A stretch of DNA of 19,249 nt from Candidatus Woesearchaeota archaeon (GTDB lineage: Archaea; Nanobdellota; Nanobdellia; Woesearchaeales; GW2011-AR4), in the NCBI GenBank assembly GCA_019323655.1, contig JAHWGX010000088.1, positions 1 to 19,249 on the forward strand, in the 5' to 3' direction. Positions 12,415-19,249 of this stretch are shown in pieces. The position numbers and the translations under genes were made by a program. A model generated the notes under the pieces. It saw nothing but the letters and a program-made list of their open reading frames with translations, was not told the DNA's origin and searched no databases. Within the stretch, counting starts at the first letter, position 1. Each line of letters begins with the position of its first letter.

Positions 12415-12577
12415 AAAGGGCAAAATCACGCTTTCGCGGTTGCTGCCGAGTTCGCAATAGCCTTATGTTCCTGTGATAATCGACATTTGTCCCCGTAAGG
12501 GACATCCCCCTCAAAGTCGATGCTCTTAATTTTGTTATATTGCTCACAAAAAGGCAGCAACATAGATTTTGCCCTTT
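12415..12577. repeat. 163-bp nested inverted repeat, structured RNA or terminator
   Basis: A long rod-like fold is evident. Outer arm AAAGGGCAAAATC (12415-12427) pairs perfectly with GATTTTGCCCTTT (12565-12577). Inside are GTTGCTGCC (12439-12447) with GGCAGCAAC (12553-12561), GCAATA (12454-12459) with TATTGC (12538-12543), ATCGAC (12479-12484) with GTCGAT (12516-12521), and a top hairpin TGTCCC/GGGACA (12488-12504). All helices nest without conflict. No coding frame fits. T residues directly follow the outer arm, so it may end primase transcription. A minus-strand transcript from the symmetric TATA at 12617, or a decayed mobile element, is also possible. Confidence 0.6.
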
Positions 12578-12616
12578 TTGATTACCCTAACGGCATCCGA
12601 AGAAATTATAGCAACC

Positions 12617-12626
12617 TTTATAAATA
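12617..12626 (+). promoter_or_regulatory. TATA box of the ribosomal-protein operon
   Basis: TTTATAAATA is the strongest TATA-like sequence before uL3. Transcription would begin near 12645-12650, leaving a leader of about 145 bases. The box is nearly symmetric, so it could also fire to the left toward the inverted repeat. Confidence 0.55.
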
Positions 12627-12655
12627 AAGCATATTACCCTCATGGTGAAATCAGC

Positions 12656-12731
12656 CTGAAAAGAACGCCCTTTTCAGTACAGTTCAACAAGACTGTTTTC
12701 TACAAAAGGGCTTCAATAAAAGGCTTTTTTT
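12656..12731 (+). promoter_or_regulatory. uL3 leader with two competing hairpins and a T run
   Basis: CTGAAAAG (12656-12663) can pair with CTTTTCAG (12670-12677). Alternatively GCCCTTTT (12667-12674) can pair with AAAAGGGC (12704-12711), extended inside by ACAGT/ACTGT (12679-12683, 12692-12696). The two folds share bases 12670-12674 and exclude each other. Seven T follow at 12725-12731, a possible archaeal termination signal. This looks like an attenuator or a ribosomal-protein binding site; the ligand is unknown. Confidence 0.45.
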
Positions 12732-12732
12732 G

Positions 12733-12766
12733 CATAGACGGCTTATGTTATTCACACTTGTCTATG
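12733..12766 (+). promoter_or_regulatory. Second leader hairpin before uL3
   Basis: CATAGAC (12733-12739) pairs with GTCTATG (12760-12766) across a 20-base loop, right after the T run and 30 bases before the uL3 start. It could act in translational control. Confidence 0.4.
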
Positions 12767-12795
12767 TTATCAGGAATAATAAAAGATAAAATACC

Positions 12796-13788
12796 ATGCC
12801 ACAGAAAAGAACACCAAGAAGCGGAAGTTTGCAGTATTGGCCAAGAAAAAGGTCCAAGAGGATTTTTGCCAGGGTTAGGTCGTGGGCTAAAAGCAAGGAT
12901 GCCAAGCCTTTGGGTTTTGCCGGATACAAAGTCGGCATGACTCATTTGATAGTAAATGATAACAGAAAAGCCTCGACAACAGCAGGCATAGACATTTTTT
13001 GCCCGGCGACAATTATTGAATGCCCTCCGCTAAAAGCTGCTTCTATAAAATTTTATAAAAATACCATAAACGGGTCAAAACTTGTTTCTGAGCTGCTTGC
13101 TGAAGATCTTGACAAAGAGCTTAAAAGGGCCATAGTACTGCCAAAAAAACAGAAAAAAAGTGATGCTAAAGCTGAAAAGAAAATTGCGTCTGATTTTGAT
13201 TATGTGAGGTTATTAGTCTATACATTGCCGGGCCTTACAGGAATAGGGAAGAAAAAGCCGGAGGTATTTGAGATTGCTGTTGGAGGCAGTAAGGAAGAGC
13301 AGCTGAATTACGCAAAAAGCAAACTTGGGAAAGAGATAGACATTTCTGAAGTGTTTAATGAGGGACAACAGCTGGATATGCACACAGTATCTAAAGGGAA
13401 AGGTGTGCAAGGGCCTGTAAAAAGATTTGGGATTTCATTGAAACGCCACAAAACAGAGAAAAGCAGAAGGAACCCCGGAAGCCTTGGAGGGTGGAGAGCC
13501 CAGGGGCATATTATGTGGAGGCAAGCCAAGGCCGGAAAAATGGGTTATCACATAAGAACTGAACGCAATAAATTGCTTTTGAAAATTGGCAAAGCTACGG
13601 AAATAAACAAAAAAGGCGGTTTTGAAAAATATGGTGTGGTGAAGAATAGCTATATCCTTGTCAAAGGCTCTGTAACTGGAGCAAAAAAAAGGCTGGTAAG
13701 GATGAGCAAGCCACTCAAGCCCTCAAAAAAAATACCTGAAAATCCTCCAGTTATCCAATACATAAACTTAAACCAAAAGGCTGCTTAA
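12796..13788 (+). CDS. rpl3: Ribosomal protein uL3 (L3)
   Basis: The 330-residue product starts with the typical archaeal MPQKRTPRSGSLQYWPRKRS, whose basic tail reaches into the large subunit. It continues with GFAGYKVGMTHLI and the tip segment TVSKGKGVQGPVKRFGI, then PGSLGGWRAQGHIMWRQAKAG near the peptidyl-transferase centre region. Length is normal for archaeal L3. It opens the ribosomal cluster; uL4 follows after one base, so translation is probably coupled. The start is fixed by the conserved N terminus; a different frame from 12569 that runs over this start is spurious. Confidence 0.97.
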   Translation: MPQKRTPRSGSLQYWPRKRSKRIFARVRSWAKSKDAKPLGFAGYKVGMTHLIVNDNRKASTTAGIDIFCPATIIECPPLKAASIKFYKNTINGSKLVSELLAEDLDKELKRAIVLPKKQKKSDAKAEKKIASDFDYVRLLVYTLPGLTGIGKKKPEVFEIAVGGSKEEQLNYAKSKLGKEIDISEVFNEGQQLDMHTVSKGKGVQGPVKRFGISLKRHKTEKSRRNPGSLGGWRAQGHIMWRQAKAGKMGYHIRTERNKLLLKIGKATEINKKGGFEKYGVVKNSYILVKGSVTGAKKRLVRMSKPLKPSKKIPENPPVIQYINLNQKAA

Positions 13789-13789
13789 A

Positions 13790-14599
13790 ATGAAACTTGC
13801 AATTTTTGACACTTTGAAGAATAGGGTGGGAGAAGTAAATCTGCCCATCCAGTTCAATGAGCCTTTAAGGGCAGATTTGATAAAAAGGGCTGTTCTTGCA
13901 TTAAGAAGCAATAAGAAACAACCATATGGTTCTATGAAGGAAGCTGGAAAAAGGGCATCTTCAACGCTTTCAAAAAGAAGGAGGAAATACCGGGGCTCAT
14001 ATGGCTTAGGCATATCAAGAACACCAAGAAAGGTATTATCAAGAAGAGGGACAAGAATGCACTGGGTAGGTGCTTTTGCTCCGAATACAGTAGGAGGCAG
14101 AAGGGCGCATCCTCCAAAAGCTGAAAAAAAAGTTGTTAAAAAAATAAACAAAAAGGAGAGAAAAAAGGCAATGAGAATCGGAATCTCTGCCAGTGTAAGC
14201 AGTGATTTGGCAAGAAAAAGAGGACATGAAGTCCCTGAAAATTATCCTTTTGCCATAGACAAAAAATTTGAAGAGCTAAGCAGGACAAAAGATGTTGTAA
14301 GAATATTAAAAGTTTTGGGGCTTGAAAAAGAGCTGGAAAGGGTGAGAGATAAAAAATTCAGGGCAGGAAAAGGAAAATTAAGAGGAAGAAGATACAAAAC
14401 AAAAAAAGGCCCATTGATTGTTGTTTCCAAAAAATGCACAGTAATAAAAGCCTCAAAGAATATCCCTGGTGTAGAAACTGTGGAGGTAAAGGACATTAAT
14501 TTGGAGCTGCTTGCTCCTGGAGAATCCCCTGGAAGGCTGACATTATGGACAGCAAGCGCAATTGAAACTTTGAAAAAGGAAAAATTGTTTGGTGGCTGA
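13790..14599 (+). CDS. rpl4: Ribosomal protein uL4 (L4)
   Basis: The 269-residue product is the large-subunit protein lining the exit tunnel. The long loop carrying KYRGSYGLGISRTPRKVLSR and GGRRAHPPKAEK is the conserved tunnel extension. The C-terminal part has GPLIVVSK and the typical TLWTASAIETL near the end. Length is normal for archaea. It sits one base after uL3 and two before uL23. Confidence 0.97.
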   Translation: MKLAIFDTLKNRVGEVNLPIQFNEPLRADLIKRAVLALRSNKKQPYGSMKEAGKRASSTLSKRRRKYRGSYGLGISRTPRKVLSRRGTRMHWVGAFAPNTVGGRRAHPPKAEKKVVKKINKKERKKAMRIGISASVSSDLARKRGHEVPENYPFAIDKKFEELSRTKDVVRILKVLGLEKELERVRDKKFRAGKGKLRGRRYKTKKGPLIVVSKKCTVIKASKNIPGVETVEVKDINLELLAPGESPGRLTLWTASAIETLKKEKLFGG

Positions 14600-14601
14600 A
14601 A

Positions 14602-14859
14602 ATGGACCCACACAAGATTGTCAAATACCCATTATCAACAGAAAAATCGATAAGGACTATGGAAAGCCAAAACAAGCTGATTTTTGTAGTTGACAAGGGC
14701 GCTTGCAAAGAGGACATCAAAAAAGCTGTGGAAGATATGTTTAAAGCCAAAGTTAAAAATGTAAGAACCTACACACAGAATGGGGAAAAAAGGGCATACA
14801 TAAAATTTTCAGACGAAAGCCCGGCAATTGACATTGCAACTCAACTTGGATTGATGTGA
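14602..14859 (+). CDS. rpl23: Ribosomal protein uL23 (L23)
   Basis: The 85-residue product sits at the tunnel exit, where SRP and translocon dock. Family signs are YPLSTEKSIRTME, KLIFVVDKGACKEDIKKAVE and KVKNVRTYTQNGEKRAYIKF. Short archaeal size is normal. It lies two bases after uL4 and seven before uL2. Confidence 0.96.
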   Translation: MDPHKIVKYPLSTEKSIRTMESQNKLIFVVDKGACKEDIKKAVEDMFKAKVKNVRTYTQNGEKRAYIKFSDESPAIDIATQLGLM

Positions 14860-14866
14860 GGCCAAA

Positions 14867-15580
14867 ATGGGAAAAAACCTAATACAACAGGCAAGAGGCA
14901 AAGGAGGCCCCAGGTACAGGGTTCCCAGCTTTAGATACAAGGGTCAAAGCAAATACCCTAAATTTGAGGAAAAAAACCTAAAAGGAAGAATAATTGACTT
15001 TGTGCACTGCCAAGGCCATAGTGCGCCTCTTGCAGAAATCAAGTATGAAAATGGGGCTGAGGTTTTGATACAGGCTCCTGAAGGTGTAAGGGTAGGGGAG
15101 ACCGTGGAGATTGGAGATGATATCGGTGTGAAAAAGGGAAATGTAATGCCATTGAAGAATATACCTGAAGGAATTGCAATTTATAATATAGAATCATTCC
15201 CGGGAGATGGGGGGAAATTTGTAAGGTCCTCAGGAGGTTTTGCAAAGATAATCACTAAAATGAAAAACAGCATTGTTGTTGAGATGCCTTCTGCAAAAAG
15301 AAGAGAATTTTTGCCTGACTGCAGAGCAACAATAGGCGTAATTGCAGGCAGCGGCAGAAAAGAAAAGCCCTTTTTGAAAGCCGGTAAAAAGTATTATGCT
15401 ATGAAGGCAAGGAACAGGCTGTGGCCACAAGTTTCAGGAACATCAATGAATTCAGTAGACCACCCTTTCGGAGGTTCAAGCTCTGCATCAAAAGGGGGCC
15501 CTACACAATCTTCAAGAAATGCGCCTCCTGGAGCGAAGGTTGGAAAAATTGCGCCTAAAAGAACAGGCAAGAAAAGGTAA
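14867..15580 (+). CDS. rpl2: Ribosomal protein uL2 (L2)
   Basis: The 237-residue large-subunit protein is needed for subunit joining and peptidyl transfer. N-terminal GKNLIQQARGKGGPRYR and mid GSGRKEKPFLKAGKKYY are typical. The highly conserved C-terminal loop reads MNSVDHPFGG (194-203); most bacteria and many archaea have DHPHGG here, so the second histidine is phenylalanine (F201). The tail APPGAKVGKIAPKRTGKKR is normal. A GAGG motif precedes the start. Confidence 0.97.
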   Translation: MGKNLIQQARGKGGPRYRVPSFRYKGQSKYPKFEEKNLKGRIIDFVHCQGHSAPLAEIKYENGAEVLIQAPEGVRVGETVEIGDDIGVKKGNVMPLKNIPEGIAIYNIESFPGDGGKFVRSSGGFAKIITKMKNSIVVEMPSAKRREFLPDCRATIGVIAGSGRKEKPFLKAGKKYYAMKARNRLWPQVSGTSMNSVDHPFGGSSSASKGGPTQSSRNAPPGAKVGKIAPKRTGKKR

Positions 15581-15588
15581 CGCGTAAA

Positions 15589-15972
15589 ATGGCAAAAAAA
15601 GAATTTACTTACAGGGGTAAAACAATTGAGGAACTGAATAAGCTTAGCTTGAATGAGCTAGCCAGCTTAATGCCTGCAAGAGAAAGGAGAAGCATCAAGA
15701 AGGGTTTTACTGAGCAACAAAAAATTTTGCTTAAAAAGGTAAGAAAAAATGAAAGTGGCATTAAAACTCACTGCAGGGACATGATAATTTTGCCTGAGAT
15801 GATAGGGAAAAAAATAAGTGTCTACAGCGGCAAGGAATTCATTCCAGTAATAATTATTAATGAGATGATTGGGCACCGGCTGGGGGAATTTGTTTTAACA
15901 AGGGGCAGAGTTGAGCATTCCGCACCAGGAATAGGCGCTACAAGGTCAAGCTCTTCATTATCTGTTAAGTAA
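15589..15972 (+). CDS. rps19: Ribosomal protein uS19 (S19)
   Basis: The 127-residue protein of the small-subunit head contacts uS13 and the A-site finger. Diagnostic parts are TYRGKTIEELNKLSLNEL, THCRDMIILPEMIGKKISVY, IINEMIGHRLGEF and HSAPGIGATRSSSS. Length and N-terminal extension are as in archaea. It begins 8 bases after uL2 and ends one base before uL22. Confidence 0.97.
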   Translation: MAKKEFTYRGKTIEELNKLSLNELASLMPARERRSIKKGFTEQQKILLKKVRKNESGIKTHCRDMIILPEMIGKKISVYSGKEFIPVIIINEMIGHRLGEFVLTRGRVEHSAPGIGATRSSSSLSVK

Positions 15973-15973
15973 A

Positions 15974-16546
15974 ATGGCAATAAAGTATTCAGCAAAAGGT
16001 TATAACAAGGAGTACATGGCTAAGGCTATTGGCAGGTCTTTGCCTATTTCATTCAAACATAGCGTAGAGATTTGTAATTTCATAAGGGGCAAAGATGTAA
16101 ATTACGCTAAAGACGCTTTAAGCAGAGCAATCACGCTTAATCGTGCAATTCCATTCAGGAGATTTAACAAGAATGTGGGGCATAAAAAGGGTATTATGTC
16201 CGGGAGGTACCCCAAAAAAGCTTCGACGGAGATTTTAAAGCTTATAAATAGTGTTGAATCAAATGCGCAGTTTAAGGGAATGAAAACATCTAACTTAGAA
16301 ATAATACATATAAGCGCGAATATGGCCTCAAAAGTGATGCACTACGGCAGGAAAAGGAGCAGGTGGGCTAAGAGAACCAATGTGGAGATTGTTGTTCAGG
16401 AAAGGGCCAAGGATAAAAAATCTAATGAGAAGATAAAAGAAAAAAAGAATGTGAAAGGGGGGCAAAGAAAGGCAAAGCAAAATAAAAATCCGGAGGGTCT
16501 GGGAAAAGAAACCAAGGCCAAAGAAGGGAACAAACCTAAAAAATGA
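15974..16546 (+). CDS. rpl22: Ribosomal protein uL22 (L22) with long basic tail
   Basis: The first ~145 residues are archaeal uL22: KAIGRSLPISFKHSVEICNF, AIPFRRFNKNVGHKKG and the tunnel-reaching hairpin around HISANMASKVMHYGRKRSRW. After about residue 145 comes a low-complexity tail of some 45 residues made of Lys, Glu, Asn and Gly, likely disordered and longer than the usual family end. The last four bases (ATGA) overlap the start of uS3, which indicates coupled translation. Confidence 0.95.
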   Translation: MAIKYSAKGYNKEYMAKAIGRSLPISFKHSVEICNFIRGKDVNYAKDALSRAITLNRAIPFRRFNKNVGHKKGIMSGRYPKKASTEILKLINSVESNAQFKGMKTSNLEIIHISANMASKVMHYGRKRSRWAKRTNVEIVVQERAKDKKSNEKIKEKKNVKGGQRKAKQNKNPEGLGKETKAKEGNKPKK

Positions 16547-17310
16547 TAGAAAGAAAATTTGTAGCGCAAAAAATGAAGGAGCATCAAATACAGGAATACA
16601 TAATGCATAACCTAAAGAATGTTGGCCATAGCAATACAAAAATGGTAAAGACACCCTTAGGAGAAAAAATTATCCTTTACGCATCAAGGCCTGGGCTCAT
16701 AGTGGGAAGGAAGGGCGAGAATATAAAAGAGTTGACAAAGACATTAAAAAAGAGATTTGAGCTTGAAAATCCCCAAGTGGAAATAAGCGAAGTTGAAAAA
16801 GTTTTCCTTGATGCTAAGATAGTTGCTGAAAAAATTACTGGCTCCCTGGAAAGATTTGGGGCTCAAAAGTTTAAGGCGATAGGCCATAAAATAATGGAGA
16901 ATGTTATGAGTGCAGGGGCATTAGGTGTTGAAATAATAGTAAGCGGCAAAATACCCAGCAGCAGGGCAAAGTCGTGGAGGTTTTACTCAGGCTACCTCAA
17001 GAAATGCGGGGATATTGCGATAGCGGGGGTGGACAAAGCGCACGCACAAGCAAAACTTAAAACAGGCGTAATAGGCGTTAAGGTAAGCATAATGCCTCCG
17101 GGAACCATGTTGCCAGATAAAGTTGAGTTAATTGAGGAAAAGGAAGAAAAAATCGAGGAGGTTAAGGAAGCCCAAGAGGAAGCAGAAAAAAAGGCAGAGA
17201 AGAAAGAGGGGAAGCCTAAAGCCAGAAGAAAAGCTAAGGTAAAAAAAGAAAAGAAAGATGAAGAGTCCAGTGAAAAAGGCATGGTAAAAACAAACGAAAA
17301 TGAAAGCTAA
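16543..17310 (+). CDS. rps3: Ribosomal protein uS3 (S3)
   Basis: The 255-residue protein lines the mRNA entry channel. The KH domain has LIVGRKGENIKEL (52-64, GRKG loop), and the second half shows SGKIPSSRAKSWRFYSGYLKKCGD and GVIGVKVSIMPP. From about residue 195 the chain becomes a Lys/Glu-rich tail of about 60 residues. The start overlaps uL22 by four bases and the end overlaps uL29 by eleven. Confidence 0.96.
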   Translation: MIERKFVAQKMKEHQIQEYIMHNLKNVGHSNTKMVKTPLGEKIILYASRPGLIVGRKGENIKELTKTLKKRFELENPQVEISEVEKVFLDAKIVAEKITGSLERFGAQKFKAIGHKIMENVMSAGALGVEIIVSGKIPSSRAKSWRFYSGYLKKCGDIAIAGVDKAHAQAKLKTGVIGVKVSIMPPGTMLPDKVELIEEKEEKIEEVKEAQEEAEKKAEKKEGKPKARRKAKVKKEKKDEESSEKGMVKTNENES

Positions 17311-17524
17311 AGAAATACGGGGCATGGATAAAGTTACACTTAATGAAAAGATCCTTGAGCTAAAGAAGGAGCTGGTTAAAATGAATGCCCAAGCGGCTAT
17401 AGGGGCTGCACTTAAAAGCCCGGGGCAGTTAAGAAAAATAAAGAAAACCATTGCAAGGATACTGACAATTATCAACCAAAAACAAGGAAAAATAAAGAAA
17501 ATGGAGGTCGGTAAAAAAGCATGA
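17300..17524 (+). CDS. rpl29: Ribosomal protein uL29 (L29)
   Basis: The 74-residue helical hairpin protein lies near the tunnel exit. LNEKILELKKELVKMNAQA and RKIKKTIARILTIINQK are the two helices of the family. The start lies inside the end of uS3 and the stop overlaps the aIF1 start by four bases (ATGA). Confidence 0.94.
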   Translation: MKAKEIRGMDKVTLNEKILELKKELVKMNAQAAIGAALKSPGQLRKIKKTIARILTIINQKQGKIKKMEVGKKA

Positions 17525-17829
17525 GCGATGTATGTCCCAAGTGCGGACTCGTGAAAGAGTTGTGTGTCTGCGAAACAATTGCAAAAGAAAGCCAATTAAT
17601 AACAGTCTATCTTGAGAGGAAAAAGTTCAGAAAATTTTGCACAATAATCGAGGGCATAGACCAAAAAGACATTGACATCAAGGACCTTGCAAAAAAATTG
17701 AAGGCGCAGTTTGCATGCGGAGGAACTGTAAAGGAAGGAAAAATAGAATTGCAGGGGGACCACAAAAGCAAAGTTAAGGAGATTTTGGTGAAAATGGGCT
17801 TTCCGCCTGATGTGGTAAAGGTTGCGTAA
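17521..17829 (+). CDS. Translation initiation factor aIF1 (SUI1)
   Basis: The 102-residue factor binds the small subunit and guards start-codon choice. The N-terminal zinc knuckle CPKCGLVKELCVC (5-17) is usual in archaeal members. The SUI1 core shows TIIEGID, KDLAKKLKAQFACGGTVKEG and IELQGDHKSKVKEIL, with the invariant CGGT loop. Its place between uL29 and uS17 is the normal archaeal one. The gene for RNase P protein Rpp29, usually next in this cluster, is not here. Confidence 0.95.
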   Translation: MSDVCPKCGLVKELCVCETIAKESQLITVYLERKKFRKFCTIIEGIDQKDIDIKDLAKKLKAQFACGGTVKEGKIELQGDHKSKVKEILVKMGFPPDVVKVA

Positions 17830-17846
17830 AACACAAAAAAGGAAAA

Positions 17847-18284
17847 ATGAAACAAAGGAACATAGGAATAGAAGTTGTAAAGCCGTCTGGAGAGTGTAAT
17901 GACGAAAACTGCCCATTCCATGGCAGATTGAAATGCAGAGGCAGGACTTTTACAGGTACGGTAATATCCACTAAAATGCAGAAAACTGCGGCTATTGGCT
18001 GGGAACGGAGGCATTTTTTGAAAAAGTATGAGAGATATGAAAAGAGAGAGACGAAAGTCAAGGCCCACAACCCTGCATGCATCAATGCTCATGACGGGGA
18101 CATTGTCAAAATCGTTGAATGCAGGCCATTAAGCAAAACCAAGAATTTTGTTGTTGTAGAGGTTTTGGGAAAGGAAAAAGGGTTTAAGGAAAGGATGGAT
18201 GCTGAGGAAGAGGCAAAATTCAGGGAGCAAAAGAAAGAGGATAAAGAAACCAGCGGAGAGAAAACAGACTCGTCAGGTGATTAA
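17847..18284 (+). CDS. rps17: Ribosomal protein uS17 (S17)
   Basis: The 145-residue product has archaeal hallmarks: the cysteine pair C..D.NCPFHGRL near residues 17-27, then GTVISTKMQKTAAIGWERR and CRPLSKTKNFVVVEVL. The core ends near residue 111 and a Glu/Lys/Asp-rich tail of about 35 residues is added. It starts 17 bases after aIF1 and its stop codon directly abuts the uL14 ATG. Confidence 0.96.
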   Translation: MKQRNIGIEVVKPSGECNDENCPFHGRLKCRGRTFTGTVISTKMQKTAAIGWERRHFLKKYERYEKRETKVKAHNPACINAHDGDIVKIVECRPLSKTKNFVVVEVLGKEKGFKERMDAEEEAKFREQKKEDKETSGEKTDSSGD

Positions 18285-18686
18285 ATGCAGGCAATAAAAT
18301 CCAGAATAACAAAAGCCATCCCTATAGGGAGCCTTGTGGAGACCTGTGACAATTCAGGAGCCAAAGTAATCAAGATATTTACGGTTATAGGACTTAAAAC
18401 AACCAAAGGGAGAGTACCTGCTGCGGGTGTTGCAGACCTTGTTATGGCATCTGTGCGCAGAGGCAGGCCTGATATGAGGAAGCAGGTAGTTTATGCAGTT
18501 CTGGTAAGGCAAAAAAAAGAGTACAGAAGGGCTGATGGAACAAGGATAAAATTTGAGGATAATGCTGCAGTTGTTTTGAAAGACGAGAAGGGAAACCCCA
18601 AAGGGACAATATTCAAAGGGGCTATAGCCAAAGAAGTCTGTGAAAGATGGCCGGGCGTTGCGAAAATAGCAAGCATTGTTGTTTAG
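18285..18686 (+). CDS. rpl14: Ribosomal protein uL14 (L14)
   Basis: The 133-residue protein lies at the subunit interface. CDNSGAKVIKI (22-32), KGRVPAAGVADLVMASVRRG, YAVLVRQKKEYRRADG and FEDNAAVVLKDEKGNPKGT are the family signatures. The GVADLV segment replaces the more usual GVGDxV. No gap separates it from uS17. Confidence 0.96.
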   Translation: MQAIKSRITKAIPIGSLVETCDNSGAKVIKIFTVIGLKTTKGRVPAAGVADLVMASVRRGRPDMRKQVVYAVLVRQKKEYRRADGTRIKFEDNAAVVLKDEKGNPKGTIFKGAIAKEVCERWPGVAKIASIVV

Positions 18687-18705
18687 GCTGTTTAAGGTGT
18701 TTCAT

Positions 18706-19104
18706 ATGAAAACAAAATTTTCAAGTTCATGGGCAGGAAGCAAGCAACCAAGGAAACAAAGGAAGTACAGGCATTATGCCCCACTGCACACAAAACAAAA
18801 ATTTGTTGGCTCACACCTTTCAAAAGAGCTGCGTAAAAAATACAACAAGAGAAGCATAGGCATAAGAAAAGGTGACAGCGTTAAGGTAATGAGAGGACAG
18901 TTTAGGAACAAGAAAGGTAGGGTTGATGAAGTCAGTTTAAAGAGAACACAGGTATATGTCAGCGGCATTGAAGTATTAAAGAAGGATGGTACCAAATCCA
19001 GATACTCCCTCCACCCATCAAACTTAATGATTACAGAACTTAATATGGAAGATAAAATGAGAAACAAGATATCTAAAAGGAAACAAAATGTCAAAACACC
19101 TTAA
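18706..19104 (+). CDS. rpl24: Ribosomal protein uL24 (L24)
   Basis: The 132-residue protein is an early assembly factor of the large subunit. SSWAGSKQPRKQRKYRHYAP, then SKELRKKYNKRS, the KOW motif RKGDSVKVMRGQFRNKKGRV and the late LHPSNLMITEL are typical of archaeal L24. An AAGGTG Shine-Dalgarno-like motif lies six bases before ATG 18706. The longer reading from 18676 would start inside uL14 and is less likely. The end overlaps eS4 by 17 bases. Confidence 0.95.
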   Translation: MKTKFSSSWAGSKQPRKQRKYRHYAPLHTKQKFVGSHLSKELRKKYNKRSIGIRKGDSVKVMRGQFRNKKGRVDEVSLKRTQVYVSGIEVLKKDGTKSRYSLHPSNLMITELNMEDKMRNKISKRKQNVKTP

Positions 19105-19249
19105 AAGAAATTTTGCGCCAAGAAATTGGAAGATCAAGAAGAAAGGGATGAAGTTTGTTACTAAACCTAGTCCTGGCCCTCATAAAATGAACATGTCTCT
19201 ACCACTAAATGTCATTATGAGGGACATTTTAAATTGTGCAAAGACCAAC
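19088..19249 (+). CDS. rps4e: Ribosomal protein eS4 (S4e), 5' part
   Basis: The first 54 codons of eS4 are seen before the window ends. MSKHLKRNFAPRNWKI and KFVTKPSPGPHKMNMSLPLN match the archaeal N terminus (HLKR..AP..W and PGPH motifs). The start lies inside uL24. It continues the standard archaeal gene order. Confidence 0.94.
   Translation, partial: MSKHLKRNFAPRNWKIKKKGMKFVTKPSPGPHKMNMSLPLNVIMRDILNCAKTN

Noticed and set aside
12569..12940. 123-codon plus-strand frame covering the uL3 leader and start
   Set aside because: It overlaps the well-conserved uL3 N terminus in another frame, crosses the TATA box and hairpins, and shows no protein-like pattern.
17128..17595. 155-codon minus-strand frame over uS3/uL29
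   Set aside because: Phe/Leu-rich antisense of Lys/Glu-rich ribosomal tails.

Overview
The window is archaeal. It carries the conserved archaeal ribosomal-protein cluster (uL3-uL4-uL23-uL2-uS19-uL22-uS3-uL29-aIF1-uS17-uL14-uL24-eS4) together with Hef and a eukaryotic-type primase. Many start codons lie 26-31 bases downstream of an A/T-rich TATA box, the pattern of leaderless archaeal transcripts. The primase joins a PriS catalytic part to a PriL-type Fe-S tail in one chain, an arrangement known from Nanoarchaeum equitans. I therefore favour a DPANN archaeon (Woesearchaeota/Pacearchaeota/Nanoarchaeota-like); the exact lineage cannot be fixed from this window.

Layout. 1-600: remains of two transposases. 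714-2616: a TraB-family protein, an S2P-like membrane protein that has lost its zinc-binding motif, and a small membrane protein. 2726-4939: the Hef helicase/nuclease. 4940-7343: an AT-rich accessory island with a 28-bp perfect palindrome over a TATA box, an odd tRNA gene (GCA anticodon but a long variable arm) and, six bases after it, a 685-residue winged-helix plus AAA+ ATPase gene. 7494-8286: a lipoprotein gene interrupted at a run of nine G, and two very small genes. 8295-10577: HtpX protease (minus), an unknown protein, a redoxin (minus), an inverted-repeat element and a small membrane protein. 10587-12391: a Toprim protein (minus) divergent from the fused primase. 12392-12795: a 163-base nested inverted repeat, then a TATA box and a long leader with mutually exclusive hairpins. 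12796-19249: the ribosomal cluster, with genes packed at 0-20 base spacing or overlapping.

How the parts work together. The ribosomal genes form one transcription unit from the TATA box at 12617; its roughly 145-base leader contrasts with the leaderless genes elsewhere and looks regulatory. Toprim and primase share a divergent promoter region.

The most unusual locus is 4940-7343. There a tRNA with serine-like body features but a cysteine anticodon seems to be co-transcribed with a DNA-binding ATPase that could repress the shared promoter through the palindrome. This is a hypothesis from sequence layout only. All functional calls come from reading the sequence; no database search was run.
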